Shown here: positions 1 through 8,586 of the stretch, piece after piece | Position numbering within the stretch: the first letter of the stretch is position 1 | How the letters are laid out: the number at the start of each line of letters is the position of its first letter | From: Sulfuricurvum sp. | Lineage (GTDB): Bacteria > Campylobacterota > Campylobacteria > Campylobacterales > Sulfurimonadaceae | Assembly: GCF_023229695.1 (NCBI RefSeq) | Contig: NZ_JALNYS010000005.1 | Location: 1 to 64,000, forward strand | Direction: 5' to 3' | Length of the DNA: 64,000 nucleotides | The notes under the pieces: generated by a model | Database searches by the model: none | What the model was told of the DNA's origin: nothing | Seen by the model: only the letters and a program-made list of their open reading frames with translations | Made by a program: the position numbers and the translations under genes

Positions 1-1887
1 TTTGTCGCCTCCGGTGTCGTTGTCGTCGAAAACATCATCGCCCATCTGGGGCAGTCGCATAATAAAAATCTCCCCAAACTCAACATCATCTACCGGGCGA
101 CCAAAGAGGTCGCAACGCCGGTCGTATCGGGGATATTGATCATCGCGGTCGTATTCTTGCCGCTGGTTACGCTAGAGGGGATCGAGGGGAAAATGTTCAT
201 GCCGGTGGCATTGACGATCATTTTTGCCCTCCTTGCCTCGCTGATCCTCTCGATGACGATGATCCCGGTCCTTTCATCGTATATCCTTAAAGTCGAAGAG
301 GACCACGAATCGTGGATCGTCCGCAAACTGATGGGGGTATACTCTCCGGCACTCGACTGGGCCCTTGCGAACAGCAAAAAAGTGACGCTGGGAGCATTGG
401 GAGCCCTCGTACTGACCGGTGTCCTCTACACCCAGATCGGAAAAACGTTTATGCCGGTCCTCGATGAGGGGGATGTCGTCATTACTGCCGAAACGATCCC
501 CTCCGTCAATCTCGATGCCTCCAAAGCAATCATTTTGCGGTTTCAAAAAGAGATGATGGCCAAAATCCCCGAGATCAAAACCATTGTTGCCCGGAGCGGT
601 TCGGATGAACTGGGACTCGATCCGATGGGGCTGGGGCAAAGCGACGTCTTTTTTGTCCTCAAACCGATGGAGGAGTGGCGGGTACAGGACAAAGAGTGGC
701 TACTGGGGGAAATGCGTCTGATCGCCGATAATTTTCCGGGTATCACCTTCACATTCGGTCAGCCGATCGAAATGCGGATTTCGGAGATGCTGACGGGGGT
801 ACGGGGAGACATCGCGATCAAAATCTTCGGAACCGATCTCGATAAACTCAACCAAATCGCCGGACAGATTCAAGCCATACTGGAAAAAACTCCCGGTGGG
901 ATCGATGCCTTTACCCCGATCAACGAGGGGATGCAGTACCTCAAAATCGATATCGACCGCCTTGCCGTCGGCAAATTTGGCCTGAACGTCGATGAAGTGC
1001 AGGAACTGCTTAAAACCGCACTGGAGGGGAGTCAGATTGGTATCGTCCTCGAAGAGGGGCGCCGTAGCCCTATCCTTGTCCGGGGCGAAACGACGTTTCG
1101 TGATTCGGTCTCGGCATTCAGCCAGATGCTTATCGCCCTTCCCAACGGGACCAGCGTCCCGCTTAGCGCACTGGCCAAAATCGAACGGATCGAGGGGCCG
1201 GTACTGATCAACCGCGAAAGCGGGATGCGGATGTCGGTGGTACGCAGCAACGTCGAGGGGCGTGATCTCGTCGGATTCGTCGAAGAGGCCCGTGCCAAAG
1301 TACTGGCGGAAGTGGAACTCCCCGATGGCTACTACATGAAATGGGGAGGGGAATTTGAAAATCAGCAGCGCGCCGCCGAACGCCTCTCGATTGTCGTTCC
1401 GATCGCGATCTCGTTTATCTTTATTATTCTGTTCATTACGTTTAGTTCGATGCGTCAGGCGGGACTGGTTCTGACCAACATCCCCTTTGCGATGATCGGC
1501 GGAGTAGTAGCATTGTGGATTTCGGGCGAATATCTCTCCGTACCCGCATCGGTCGGATTTATCGCCCTGATGGGGATTGCGGTTCTCAACGGCGTCGTGA
1601 TGCTCACCTATTTTAACCAGTTGCGCGCATTAGGCCATCCGGTCGCTATGGTCGTTGTCGAGGGGGCCAAACGGCGTCTGCGTCCGGTCATGATGACCGC
1701 CAGTATCGCCGCATTCGGTCTCGTTCCGCTGCTGTTCGCTACCGGACCGGGTTCTGAGATCCAAAAACCGTTGGCCATCGTTGTTATCGGAGGACTGATC
1801 ACGTCGACACTACTGACATTGATCCTTTTGCCGATATTCTATCGCTGGCTTGAATCCAAACCCCTAAACGAAGAGGAGATCGCATGA
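1..1887 (+). CDS. Heavy-metal-efflux RND transporter, CzcA/CusA-like, 5'-truncated by window edge
   Basis: This is the C-terminal 628 residues of an inner-membrane RND permease that would export metal cations or similar substrates through a tripartite envelope complex. The frame is open to base 1, so the start lies outside; the first ATG at 136 is internal. The visible part begins at the end of TM4 with a GVVVVENI stretch, continues through the TM5-6 hairpin and the second periplasmic porter/docking half, and ends with the TM8-12 bundle. The GIAVLNGVVML and RLRPVMMTA stretches near the end match CzcA/CusA-type pumps rather than AcrB-type drug pumps. The TM4 segment reads FVASGVVVVEN, where CzcA has VDG and CusA VDAA, so the usual proton-relay Asp at this position appears to be Ala. 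The gene overlaps the downstream DUF3240 gene by 4 bases. The family is clear; the substrate is not. Confidence 0.9.
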   Translation, partial: FVASGVVVVENIIAHLGQSHNKNLPKLNIIYRATKEVATPVVSGILIIAVVFLPLVTLEGIEGKMFMPVALTIIFALLASLILSMTMIPVLSSYILKVEEDHESWIVRKLMGVYSPALDWALANSKKVTLGALGALVLTGVLYTQIGKTFMPVLDEGDVVITAETIPSVNLDASKAIILRFQKEMMAKIPEIKTIVARSGSDELGLDPMGLGQSDVFFVLKPMEEWRVQDKEWLLGEMRLIADNFPGITFTFGQPIEMRISEMLTGVRGDIAIKIFGTDLDKLNQIAGQIQAILEKTPGGIDAFTPINEGMQYLKIDIDRLAVGKFGLNVDEVQELLKTALEGSQIGIVLEEGRRSPILVRGETTFRDSVSAFSQMLIALPNGTSVPLSALAKIERIEGPVLINRESGMRMSVVRSNVEGRDLVGFVEEARAKVLAEVELPDGYYMKWGGEFENQQRAAERLSIVVPIAISFIFIILFITFSSMRQAGLVLTNIPFAMIGGVVALWISGEYLSVPASVGFIALMGIAVLNGVVMLTYFNQLRALGHPVAMVVVEGAKRRLRPVMMTASIAAFGLVPLLFATGPGSEIQKPLAIVVIGGLITSTLLTLILLPIFYRWLESKPLNEEEIA

Positions 1888-2189
1888 CACAAGAACGCCA
1901 ACTGATAACCATCATCGTCACCCCGAATATCGAAGAGACGATTGTTGACTGGCTGCTGGAAAAACCCGGAGTCGATCGGTTCGTCTCCTATCAGGTCAAA
2001 TCGTACAATAAAGACCACTCCGGCTACTCGCCGCTGGAGAGGGTCACCGGATGGAAGCGCAAAACGGCCCTTCGGGTCCTTTTCCCGTCCGAGCAGATGC
2101 CCGAGGTCATCCGAGAATTGAAACTAAACTTTGCCAATTCCGGCATCTACTACCGTGTCACCCCATTTCTGGATGACGGTATCATTTAG
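1884..2189 (+). CDS. DUF3240 family protein (P-II-like fold), RND-associated
   Basis: A 101-residue soluble protein whose ATG overlaps the stop of the RND pump gene (ATGA), so the two are translationally coupled. The pattern of an N-terminal strand (LITIIVTPNIEETIVDWLL), a central loop and a C-terminal strand fits DUF3240, a small family predicted to have a ferredoxin-like/P-II-like fold and repeatedly found beside metal RND pumps. P-II-like trimers bind nucleotides or metal ions and control partner proteins. A role as a cytoplasmic sensor or modulator of the pump is inferred only from the coupling. No catalytic residues are evident. The start is secure because of the overlap and the uninterrupted similarity from the first strand. 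Confidence 0.75.
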   Translation: MTQERQLITIIVTPNIEETIVDWLLEKPGVDRFVSYQVKSYNKDHSGYSPLERVTGWKRKTALRVLFPSEQMPEVIRELKLNFANSGIYYRVTPFLDDGII

Positions 2190-2191
2190 CC

Positions 2192-2842
2192 ATGCGTATC
2201 CTGATTATCGAAGATGATCCCGATCTGCGTGAACTACTCGAATCGATTCTCACGGTTAATTATTCCGTCGATGCCGTAGGGGATTTGGAGAGTGCGCGCG
2301 ATTATCTGCGCAGCTACCATTACACGATTCTTTTACTGGACCGTAATCTCTTGGGAAGCGATATCGGCCTTACCCTTATCCAACCCGCAAAAGCAAAAAA
2401 TCCCCAATGCGGTATCCTCGTCATGAGCGCGTATGGCAACGTTATCGACAAAATCGAAGGGCTCAATCAGGGGGCCGATGACTACATCGAAAAGCCGTTC
2501 GACATTGACGAGCTTTTGGCCCGGATCAACGCCCTTGCACGTCGCTTCACCCCCTCAACCCTCTCGTTTGGAACTATTAGCGTCGATACCCTCTCCCAGA
2601 GTATCATGGCGGAGGGGAAAACCCTCACCCTCAGCAAAAAAGAGCACGCTATTTTCTTTACCCTTATCGGACGGCTTGGAAATGTCGTTTCACGCGATGA
2701 GATACTCAGCAGCATCTACGAGAATCCCGAAAATGTCTCTTCCAATACCATTGACGTCATGATCAACACCCTCCGCAAAAAATTGAATCCCGGTATCATT
2801 ACAACGATAAAAACCCGAGGATACATGATTGAATACCCTTAA
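2192..2842 (+). CDS. OmpR/PhoB-family response regulator
   Basis: A 216-residue two-component response regulator. Residues 1-115 form the receiver domain with the acidic pair in IIEDDPDL, a phospho-acceptor Asp in ILLLDRNL (about residue 51) and the conserved Lys in IEKPFDID. Residues 125-216 form a winged-helix DNA-binding domain with the typical LTLSKKEHAIFFTL and VMINTLRKKL stretches. It starts 2 bases after the DUF3240 gene and overlaps the histidine kinase gene by 14 bases, so pump, DUF3240, regulator and kinase look like one transcript. The likely job is controlling the efflux operon in response to metal or envelope stress, in the manner of CusRS/CzcRS; the signal is not deducible. Confidence 0.92.
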   Translation: MRILIIEDDPDLRELLESILTVNYSVDAVGDLESARDYLRSYHYTILLLDRNLLGSDIGLTLIQPAKAKNPQCGILVMSAYGNVIDKIEGLNQGADDYIEKPFDIDELLARINALARRFTPSTLSFGTISVDTLSQSIMAEGKTLTLSKKEHAIFFTLIGRLGNVVSRDEILSSIYENPENVSSNTIDVMINTLRKKLNPGIITTIKTRGYMIEYP

Positions 2843-4052
2843 AGCCAAAATAATCGTTTTTTTTCTCCTCACGACATTTTTTATTTTTACCGCATTGACC
2901 GTTTTGATCCTGAAAATGGAACGGGAAGACCGGGTTCAGGATCTCACCGGACTGCTGCACCACATTTCATCTGAAATTATCAGCGATCATCTTCAAAATG
3001 CGACCCCTTCCACCGGTTTGCACTATCTCAAACGGATAGAACTGATTCAGACCCTCTCCGCCGATAAAGCGCTCAGTAATCCTTTTTTTCAAATTATCCC
3101 GAGCCCTACGCCCAAAAATACTCCGGACAATACCATCACGGTCGTTACCAAACTTTCCAACGGCTATTATTTTGTTGCCCGAAGCGATACGCATATCATT
3201 GATAAAAATATTCAACGGCTGACAATGACCCTTTATATCCTCTTTTTCGGCGCGCTCAGTTTGCTTACCCTCATGTTTTACATCATTCTTCAAAAACTAC
3301 TCGATCCGATGGAACAGCTTGCCCGCTCCTGCATTGCGATTGATCTGGAGGGGAAACCGACCCATTTTCCCGTATCGTATGCGAGCGTAGAGATACAGCG
3401 GCTGGGTTCAGCGTTGCAAAGCCTTGTCGATAAAATCGCTTTTTTACGGGAAAAAGAGCGGCAAATGTTCAAAGATACGGCACATCAGTTCAAAACCCCT
3501 CTGGCAATTCTCAAAGCCCGCCTGGACCGATACGCCCTCGATCCAAAAGGCGACAAAGAGCTGTTTCTCCGGCAGGCAAACGGCGACATCGCAAAACTTC
3601 TCAAATATTTAAAAGAGCTTCTGATCGTGCAGGAGAGCCAGATTCCGCAGGATGAAGTCTCAACCTCCATCGATGTACGATCGCTCATTTCCGATCTCTC
3701 TGCTTATGCCGCACCGCTGCTGATGCGTAAACACCAGTCGGTGAATCTCTCCGGCAACGATACGTTTACTCTGACGACCCACATCGGAACATTTAAAAAA
3801 CTGGTTCTGACGATTCTGGAAAACTGTATCAATCATGCACCTGAAAAGTCGACGATCACCATCGTTTTAGACGCTCAGGAGCGACGCATCGTTTTCGGAA
3901 ACAGTGTCTCTGCGGATAAAGCCCCTGCGCTGTTTAACTCCAATCTCGGATTAAACATTATCCGCGAGCTTTCCGTTTTATTGAATATGGATGTCACGAT
4001 CGAACGGAGAGAAGAAAAATTTCTCCTCTCCCTCACTGGGGTGTTAGAGTGA
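2829..4052 (+). CDS. Two-component sensor histidine kinase
   Basis: A 407-residue membrane sensor kinase. There is a TM helix at about residues 7-28 and another at about 132-155, enclosing a periplasmic sensor region of roughly 100 residues, followed by a HAMP-like linker. The phospho-acceptor H-box is FKDTAHQFKTPLAIL (about residues 217-231). The ATPase domain shows the N-box ILENCINHAPEKS and the G-box SNLGLNIIREL. The start overlaps the response-regulator gene by 14 bases in another frame, the usual coupling of cognate pairs. The last 9 bases overlap the convergent GGDEF-EAL gene. The periplasmic domain has no recognised ligand motif, so the metal-sensing assignment rests on the neighbouring efflux pump. 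Confidence 0.9.
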   Translation: MNTLKAKIIVFFLLTTFFIFTALTVLILKMEREDRVQDLTGLLHHISSEIISDHLQNATPSTGLHYLKRIELIQTLSADKALSNPFFQIIPSPTPKNTPDNTITVVTKLSNGYYFVARSDTHIIDKNIQRLTMTLYILFFGALSLLTLMFYIILQKLLDPMEQLARSCIAIDLEGKPTHFPVSYASVEIQRLGSALQSLVDKIAFLREKERQMFKDTAHQFKTPLAILKARLDRYALDPKGDKELFLRQANGDIAKLLKYLKELLIVQESQIPQDEVSTSIDVRSLISDLSAYAAPLLMRKHQSVNLSGNDTFTLTTHIGTFKKLVLTILENCINHAPEKSTITIVLDAQERRIVFGNSVSADKAPALFNSNLGLNIIRELSVLLNMDVTIERREEKFLLSLTGVLE

Positions 4053-6080
4053 TGCGGCACGACCGGTATAATATCCTTGTGCATAATCGATCCCGAGCGT
4101 TTTGATCATTTCATACGTCTCTTTGTCGCTTGCAAATTCGGCAACCGTTTTAATCCCCGCTTTGCGGGCAAAACCGACAATGGTTTCGACAATCATGACG
4201 GCATGAGGGCTGGTCGGGAGATTGCGGATAAGACTGCCGTCGAGTTTGATAATGTCAATATCCAGATTCAGCAGATGGTCGAAATTCGAGTAGCCGCTTC
4301 CGAAATCGTCAATAGCGATTTTACACCCGTATCCTTTGGCAATACGGATAAAATCGATCACTTGGGTATAGTCGTCCATCGCCTCGCTTTCCAGAATCTC
4401 AAACACGACGCGCGATGCCATATGCGGATAGTGATCCAAGGTTTGCGTTATCATCAAAATCGTTTCATGATCGGTAATATCATCAATGGAGAGGTTAATC
4501 GAAAATTCAAACGGGAGATCTTTCATCACCTGAAAACTTTTCTTCACCATAACGCGTGTCAAGGTTGCGTAGTATTTGGACTCTTTGACGACATCGAGAT
4601 AACCGAAAATCGATTTGATCTCCCCCTCTTCGGTAATGAGACGGGCGAGGGCTTCGTATTTCTCAATTTGACCGGTATGGAGGGAAACAATCGGTTGAAA
4701 ATAGGGGATAAGGCGATCATGCTCAACCGCATGACGGAGTTCGCGGGTTTTAGTGATATTCTCCCGAACAACTTCCATAAGATTGAGCCCCTCGTGGTAG
4801 AGGATCATATCTCGAATGCGATCTTTTTTGATTGATTTGAGGGCCATATCGGCGGTTTCAAGCAGAGGGGAGTGGGTTGATATAGCCAATGTAATGGAGA
4901 AGGTTGTCTCAATCCCCTCGATCAGCATCGGTTTACCCTGAAATTCTTTCAAAATAGAGCGGCCCAGTTTTTCCAGATCAATATGATCATGGTACTCAAT
5001 CACGATTCCGAATTCATCACCGCCGAGACGGTAAAGAAAGGAATTATGCCAGGAGCGGGAGAGAAGTTTCAGCCGCTTTGCCGTTTTGATCAGGATCTGA
5101 TCGCCCGAAGCGATCCCGTAAAAGTCATTGTAATGTTTAAATTTATCAATATTGACTAAAAACAGGACCGATGAGATTGAGCGTCGAAGCCGATATTCAT
5201 ACGCTTTTCGATTTCCCAAACCGGTTAATCGATCGGTACGGGCATCGATTTCACTTTGAATCAGAAAATAGATGATGAGCCCGAGACTGGAGATATACAA
5301 AAAAACCAGAATGTAGGAGAAATAGGTGACCGCATAAAATTCGGTTTGATCTTCCAGCATAAATTGTTTACGTAAAAGCTCCAGACTCTCTTTGGTGTCC
5401 GAGTGTTCAAGATGCTCGATAGCCTCTTTGTACAAAGGGAAAAAAGCCCGAAATACTTTGAGATTGCCGATCAATGATGAAGCTATTTGAACCTTTTTCG
5501 CTTCTTTGAAATCGTACGATTCAATTGCATGAATCCCTTGATCAAGGTCACCGATCAATTGGGCATCGAGGGAATTTTTGGTCAGAAGTACCGATCCGCT
5601 AAGTTTGCTGAACTCTTTTAAAAAACGGAGTTCATCCGGTTTAGTGGTATTGAAAACGGCAACTGCTTCTTGTTTCAGGGCAGGGATGGCCATGGTAGCA
5701 TTCTTGATCGCTGCATTGGAGGTCTGGAAATCGTAGATGATATCGGTTTTATGGAGAAATGCTTTTTGATAGATTTCAAGTGTTTGGAGGGTGCGCGGAT
5801 GTTCGTTCGAAAAATTGGGATTTTTACGGAGGGTATCGATAATCCGCTCAACGGCATTGATCTTGGCAATAATCTCATCTTGATTGACGTAGAGAAAAAA
5901 ACCGCTTCGCAGCACATGATAATCAAGCGATTTTTCAGCTGTCTCAATGGCGTCGATTTGCTCACTGATAAGTTGACGTTTGGAAAAATAGTTTTCAGAA
6001 AAGTGTTGAAAATAGAGAAGCCCCAGCAAGGCAATGGTTCCGGCAATCAGTGCGAAGGTGATTTTGAGCGGAAGTTTCAT
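4044..6080 (-). CDS. Membrane-bound GGDEF-EAL protein (c-di-GMP turnover)
   Basis: A 678-residue inner-membrane signalling protein. An N-terminal TM helix (about residues 7-25) and a second one at about 255-275 bracket a helical periplasmic sensor. Then comes a GGDEF domain with an intact RLGGDEFGI active-site motif and the RLTGLGNRKAY signature. The EAL domain has an intact KYEALARL motif, the DDFGSGYSNF loop and IIKLDGSLI. Both diguanylate cyclase and phosphodiesterase motifs are complete, so neither domain can be called dead from sequence. Its ATG overlaps the stop of the upstream cytochrome c peroxidase gene by 4 bases (ATGA), which implies co-translation. That is an unusual pairing suggesting peroxide- or redox-linked c-di-GMP control, which is inference. 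Confidence 0.93.
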   Translation of the reverse strand: MKLPLKITFALIAGTIALLGLLYFQHFSENYFSKRQLISEQIDAIETAEKSLDYHVLRSGFFLYVNQDEIIAKINAVERIIDTLRKNPNFSNEHPRTLQTLEIYQKAFLHKTDIIYDFQTSNAAIKNATMAIPALKQEAVAVFNTTKPDELRFLKEFSKLSGSVLLTKNSLDAQLIGDLDQGIHAIESYDFKEAKKVQIASSLIGNLKVFRAFFPLYKEAIEHLEHSDTKESLELLRKQFMLEDQTEFYAVTYFSYILVFLYISSLGLIIYFLIQSEIDARTDRLTGLGNRKAYEYRLRRSISSVLFLVNIDKFKHYNDFYGIASGDQILIKTAKRLKLLSRSWHNSFLYRLGGDEFGIVIEYHDHIDLEKLGRSILKEFQGKPMLIEGIETTFSITLAISTHSPLLETADMALKSIKKDRIRDMILYHEGLNLMEVVRENITKTRELRHAVEHDRLIPYFQPIVSLHTGQIEKYEALARLITEEGEIKSIFGYLDVVKESKYYATLTRVMVKKSFQVMKDLPFEFSINLSIDDITDHETILMITQTLDHYPHMASRVVFEILESEAMDDYTQVIDFIRIAKGYGCKIAIDDFGSGYSNFDHLLNLDIDIIKLDGSLIRNLPTSPHAVMIVETIVGFARKAGIKTVAEFASDKETYEMIKTLGIDYAQGYYTGRAASL

Positions 6081-7009
6081 GGAGTGATGGCCTTGATCGG
6101 GAGTTCTCCGGTAAGGGTATTTAAAAATGCGATAATAAGGTCGATATCACGATTGCTCATTTGAATCCCGAGATTGTGATAGGACATGGCGGTAATCGCC
6201 TCTTTTAGATTGGAGGCACTGCCGTTATGAAAATAGGGGGCGGTGAGGGCAATATTGCGTAATGTCGGAACTTTGAAAACATTTTTATCACTTTCTCGAT
6301 TGGTTAGGGCATAACGGTCATCCGTAGAGGAATTCCATACCCGAGGGACAATAACACCGAATTTTTGAAAGGAATTGCTTCCGACATTGACACCGTTATG
6401 ACAGCTGGCACAACCGAGCCGTTTAAACAAAGCGTACCCTTCCTCTTCTTTGGTATCGAGTTGTCCTTCTCCGCGTAAAAAACGGTCAAATTTGCCGTTA
6501 GGGGTGATAAGGGTTTTTTCGTATTCCGAAATAACTTCTGCTATATCGCCGATCGTGATGTGTGAGCGTCCGCTGATGGTACGAAAAAGTTTACGATACG
6601 AGGCGGATGCATTGACTCTTTGCTCTATTTGAGGGGTTGTCATCCCCATTTCAAGGGGATTGTGCATCGGCCCCGAAGCCTGTTCAAGAAGATTTTTAGC
6701 ACGGCCGTTCCAAAATTGTGTGAAATTGAAAACGGCATTGAAAACCGTTGGTGACTGCATCCTCCCGTTTTGACGGTCAACGCCGATGGAAAAAACTCTG
6801 GGGTCCGCACCGCCGAATTGGAAATCATGACAGGTGATACAGGCAACCGTATAATCTTTGGAGAGGATGGGATCAAAAAAAAGTTTTTTCCCTACCGCTG
6901 CTTTAAGGGTGTTATAGGGGATTTTTTGAGGAATGGGGGTAATGGGCTCAGTAGCGAAAACAGCTGTCTGAAGGATAAGTAGAAGAGATACGAAAACCCA
7001 TTTTGCCAT
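6077..7009 (-). CDS. Di-haem cytochrome c peroxidase (CcpA/MauG family)
   Basis: A 310-residue periplasmic di-haem peroxidase that would reduce H2O2 with electrons from a c-type cytochrome. An N-terminal signal peptide (hydrophobic LLLILQTAVFA) precedes the mature protein. Two haem-binding CxxCH motifs are present: CITCH at about residue 56 and CASCH at about residue 200. The PTVFNAVFN and FKVPTLRNIALTAPYFHNG segments are family signatures. Length is typical for the family. It is the first gene of a two-gene minus-strand operon with the GGDEF-EAL gene. The ATG at 7009 is preceded by an AGAGGG Shine-Dalgarno sequence. Confidence 0.93.
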   Translation of the reverse strand: MAKWVFVSLLLILQTAVFATEPITPIPQKIPYNTLKAAVGKKLFFDPILSKDYTVACITCHDFQFGGADPRVFSIGVDRQNGRMQSPTVFNAVFNFTQFWNGRAKNLLEQASGPMHNPLEMGMTTPQIEQRVNASASYRKLFRTISGRSHITIGDIAEVISEYEKTLITPNGKFDRFLRGEGQLDTKEEEGYALFKRLGCASCHNGVNVGSNSFQKFGVIVPRVWNSSTDDRYALTNRESDKNVFKVPTLRNIALTAPYFHNGSASNLKEAITAMSYHNLGIQMSNRDIDLIIAFLNTLTGELPIKAITP

Positions 7010-7056
7010 TAAACCCTCTAGTGGATATCTAGCGGCAGTGTAACAATTTAGGGCTT

Positions 7057-7062
7057 ATTATA
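7057..7062 (-). promoter_or_regulatory. Putative -10 box of the peroxidase/GGDEF-EAL operon
   Basis: On the minus strand this reads TATAAT inside a very AT-rich upstream stretch, about 48 bases before the peroxidase ATG. Campylobacterota sigma-70 promoters typically have a strong -10 and an AT-rich upstream region instead of a fixed -35. A second TATAAT lies at 7098-7103 on the same strand. Confidence 0.5.
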
Positions 7063-7128
7063 TTATTAAACTTAATTAGAATAATTAAATTAAAAAAATT
7101 ATATTTTCATCACTTTTGAAATAAAACC

Positions 7129-7419
7129 TTAACGGCCGCCAAATTTTTTACTCCACCACTCTTGCGGAGTCAGGGTCTGTTCTTTTAAAAAATCTTCATC
7201 AAAATTATATTCGTATGCCGAACAGTATTCAAGTAACGTAGCATACGCATCGTTAATCTGTGTACTCATTGCATGTGCCGTTTGGAGATCATCGGGGTGT
7301 TTATCGGGATGCCATTGATGCATCAGAACTTTGTAACGGGTTTTAATATCGTGCAGGGTAGCTTTATTGTGAATGCCAAGGAGCGTTTTGGCTTTCACAA
7401 GTTTGTCAAAGGAGAGCAT
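7129..7419 (-). CDS. Small J-domain (DnaJ-like) protein
   Basis: A 96-residue protein that is almost entirely a J domain: LGIHNKATLHDIKTRYK helix, the catalytic HPD tripeptide in HQWHPDKHPDD at about residues 36-39, then the helix III/IV region with INDAYATLLEY. It lacks the Gly/Phe, zinc-finger and C-terminal substrate domains of DnaJ, so it would be a type III J-protein that stimulates a DnaK ATPase for a restricted task. It lies 12 bases behind ftsZ on the same strand, at the end of the division operon. That position hints at a link with division-protein turnover, but only by context. Confidence 0.85.
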   Translation of the reverse strand: MLSFDKLVKAKTLLGIHNKATLHDIKTRYKVLMHQWHPDKHPDDLQTAHAMSTQINDAYATLLEYCSAYEYNFDEDFLKEQTLTPQEWWSKKFGGR

Positions 7420-7431
7420 GGAATAAAAAAA

Positions 7432-8568
7432 TTAGTCTTTTTGCTGACGCATAAACGTCGGTACATCCAGAAAATCTTCGCTGTAATCGCCGTTTGCGAC
7501 CATTGCGGGACGGACAACAACACGAGGTTTTGCAGCGGCGGCGGCAAGGAGTTCTTTATTTTCAAATTCGGAATTATTGATCCCCATCGCCGCTTTTTTT
7601 TCAAAACCGGTAGCAACGAGAGTGATACGGATAAAATCTTTCGGAAGATTTTCATCCGTAGTCGTACCGAAAATAACGTCAGCCGCTTCGTCCACACTGT
7701 TATGGACAACATCCATTGCCGAGCTCAGTTCCATAAACGGAAAATCGGGATGCATGCTGAAGTGGACCAGTACGCCAAGAGCCCCGTTGACCGACATGTT
7801 ATCAAGCAGCGGGGACTCAATGGCATTTTTAATCGCTTCGTATGCGGCATTTTCACCTTGATATTCACCGACACCCATCAGGGCAAGTCCGCGATGGCTC
7901 ATGACTGTTTGCAAGTCGGCAAAGTCAAGGTTGATATCATTGTCGCCGCTGGCAAGGATAACACCGGAAGTGCCGCTAACCGCACGGGCAAGGACACTGT
8001 CAACAATTTTGAAACTCTCTTTGATTCCGAGTTTCGGATCAATGATCGAGAGAAGTTTGTCGTTGGGGATAACAACGATACAATCCGACTCATTCTTGAG
8101 CTCTTGCAATCCGTCCTCAGCCAGTTTAAGACGCTTTTTCCCTTCAAAAGAAAAAGGTTTCGTCACAACGGCAATGGTCAGGGCCCCGACCTCTTTTGCA
8201 ATCTTGGCAATAATAGGGGCTGCTCCGGTACCCGTCCCTCCGCCGAGTCCTGCGGCAACAAATACAATATCGGCCCCTTCAAGGGCACGGCTAAGATCTT
8301 CATAGCTTTCCAACGCCGACTCTTTACCCACTTCGGGTTTCATCCCCGCACCTAACCCTTTGGTCAGTTTGGCTCCCAGCTGAATTTTAACGGCTGCAGA
8401 ACCTTGTTCAAGCACTTGCGCGTCGGTGTTAGCGATAATGAGCTCAATACCCGGAATGGCTTCTCTTAACATATAGCCGATCATATTGCCGCCGCCGCCG
8501 CCGACACCGACCGCTACAATCCGTGCCCCTGTTAAAGTTGTTGATTCCTGAATAGAAAATGGTTCCAT
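7432..8568 (-). CDS. ftsZ: Cell division GTPase FtsZ
   Basis: A 378-residue tubulin homologue that polymerises into the Z-ring. The GTP-binding tubulin signature GGGTGTGAAP lies at about residue 110, preceded by VGVGGGGGNM, and the T7 loop region is intact. The C-terminal tail ends in LDVPTFMRQQKD, the conserved peptide that binds FtsA. It lies 18 bases downstream of ftsA and is followed closely by a J-domain gene, in the order ppiD-like, ftsA, ftsZ, J-domain, all on the minus strand. The ATG has a GGAGC-type Shine-Dalgarno sequence in the short gap. Confidence 0.98.
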   Translation of the reverse strand: MEPFSIQESTTLTGARIVAVGVGGGGGNMIGYMLREAIPGIELIIANTDAQVLEQGSAAVKIQLGAKLTKGLGAGMKPEVGKESALESYEDLSRALEGADIVFVAAGLGGGTGTGAAPIIAKIAKEVGALTIAVVTKPFSFEGKKRLKLAEDGLQELKNESDCIVVIPNDKLLSIIDPKLGIKESFKIVDSVLARAVSGTSGVILASGDNDINLDFADLQTVMSHRGLALMGVGEYQGENAAYEAIKNAIESPLLDNMSVNGALGVLVHFSMHPDFPFMELSSAMDVVHNSVDEAADVIFGTTTDENLPKDFIRITLVATGFEKKAAMGINNSEFENKELLAAAAAKPRVVVRPAMVANGDYSEDFLDVPTFMRQQKD

Positions 8569-8586
8569 GTTTGCTCCTTGACGTGA

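Noticed and set aside
4077..4835. 252-codon plus-strand frame opposite the EAL domain
   Set aside because: It mirrors codon structure of the GGDEF-EAL gene; no promoter or start signal of its own.
7273..8355. Long plus-strand open frame (360 codons) opposite ftsZ
   Set aside because: It lies entirely antisense to the clearly coding ftsZ and J-domain genes and has no ribosome site or recognisable protein features.
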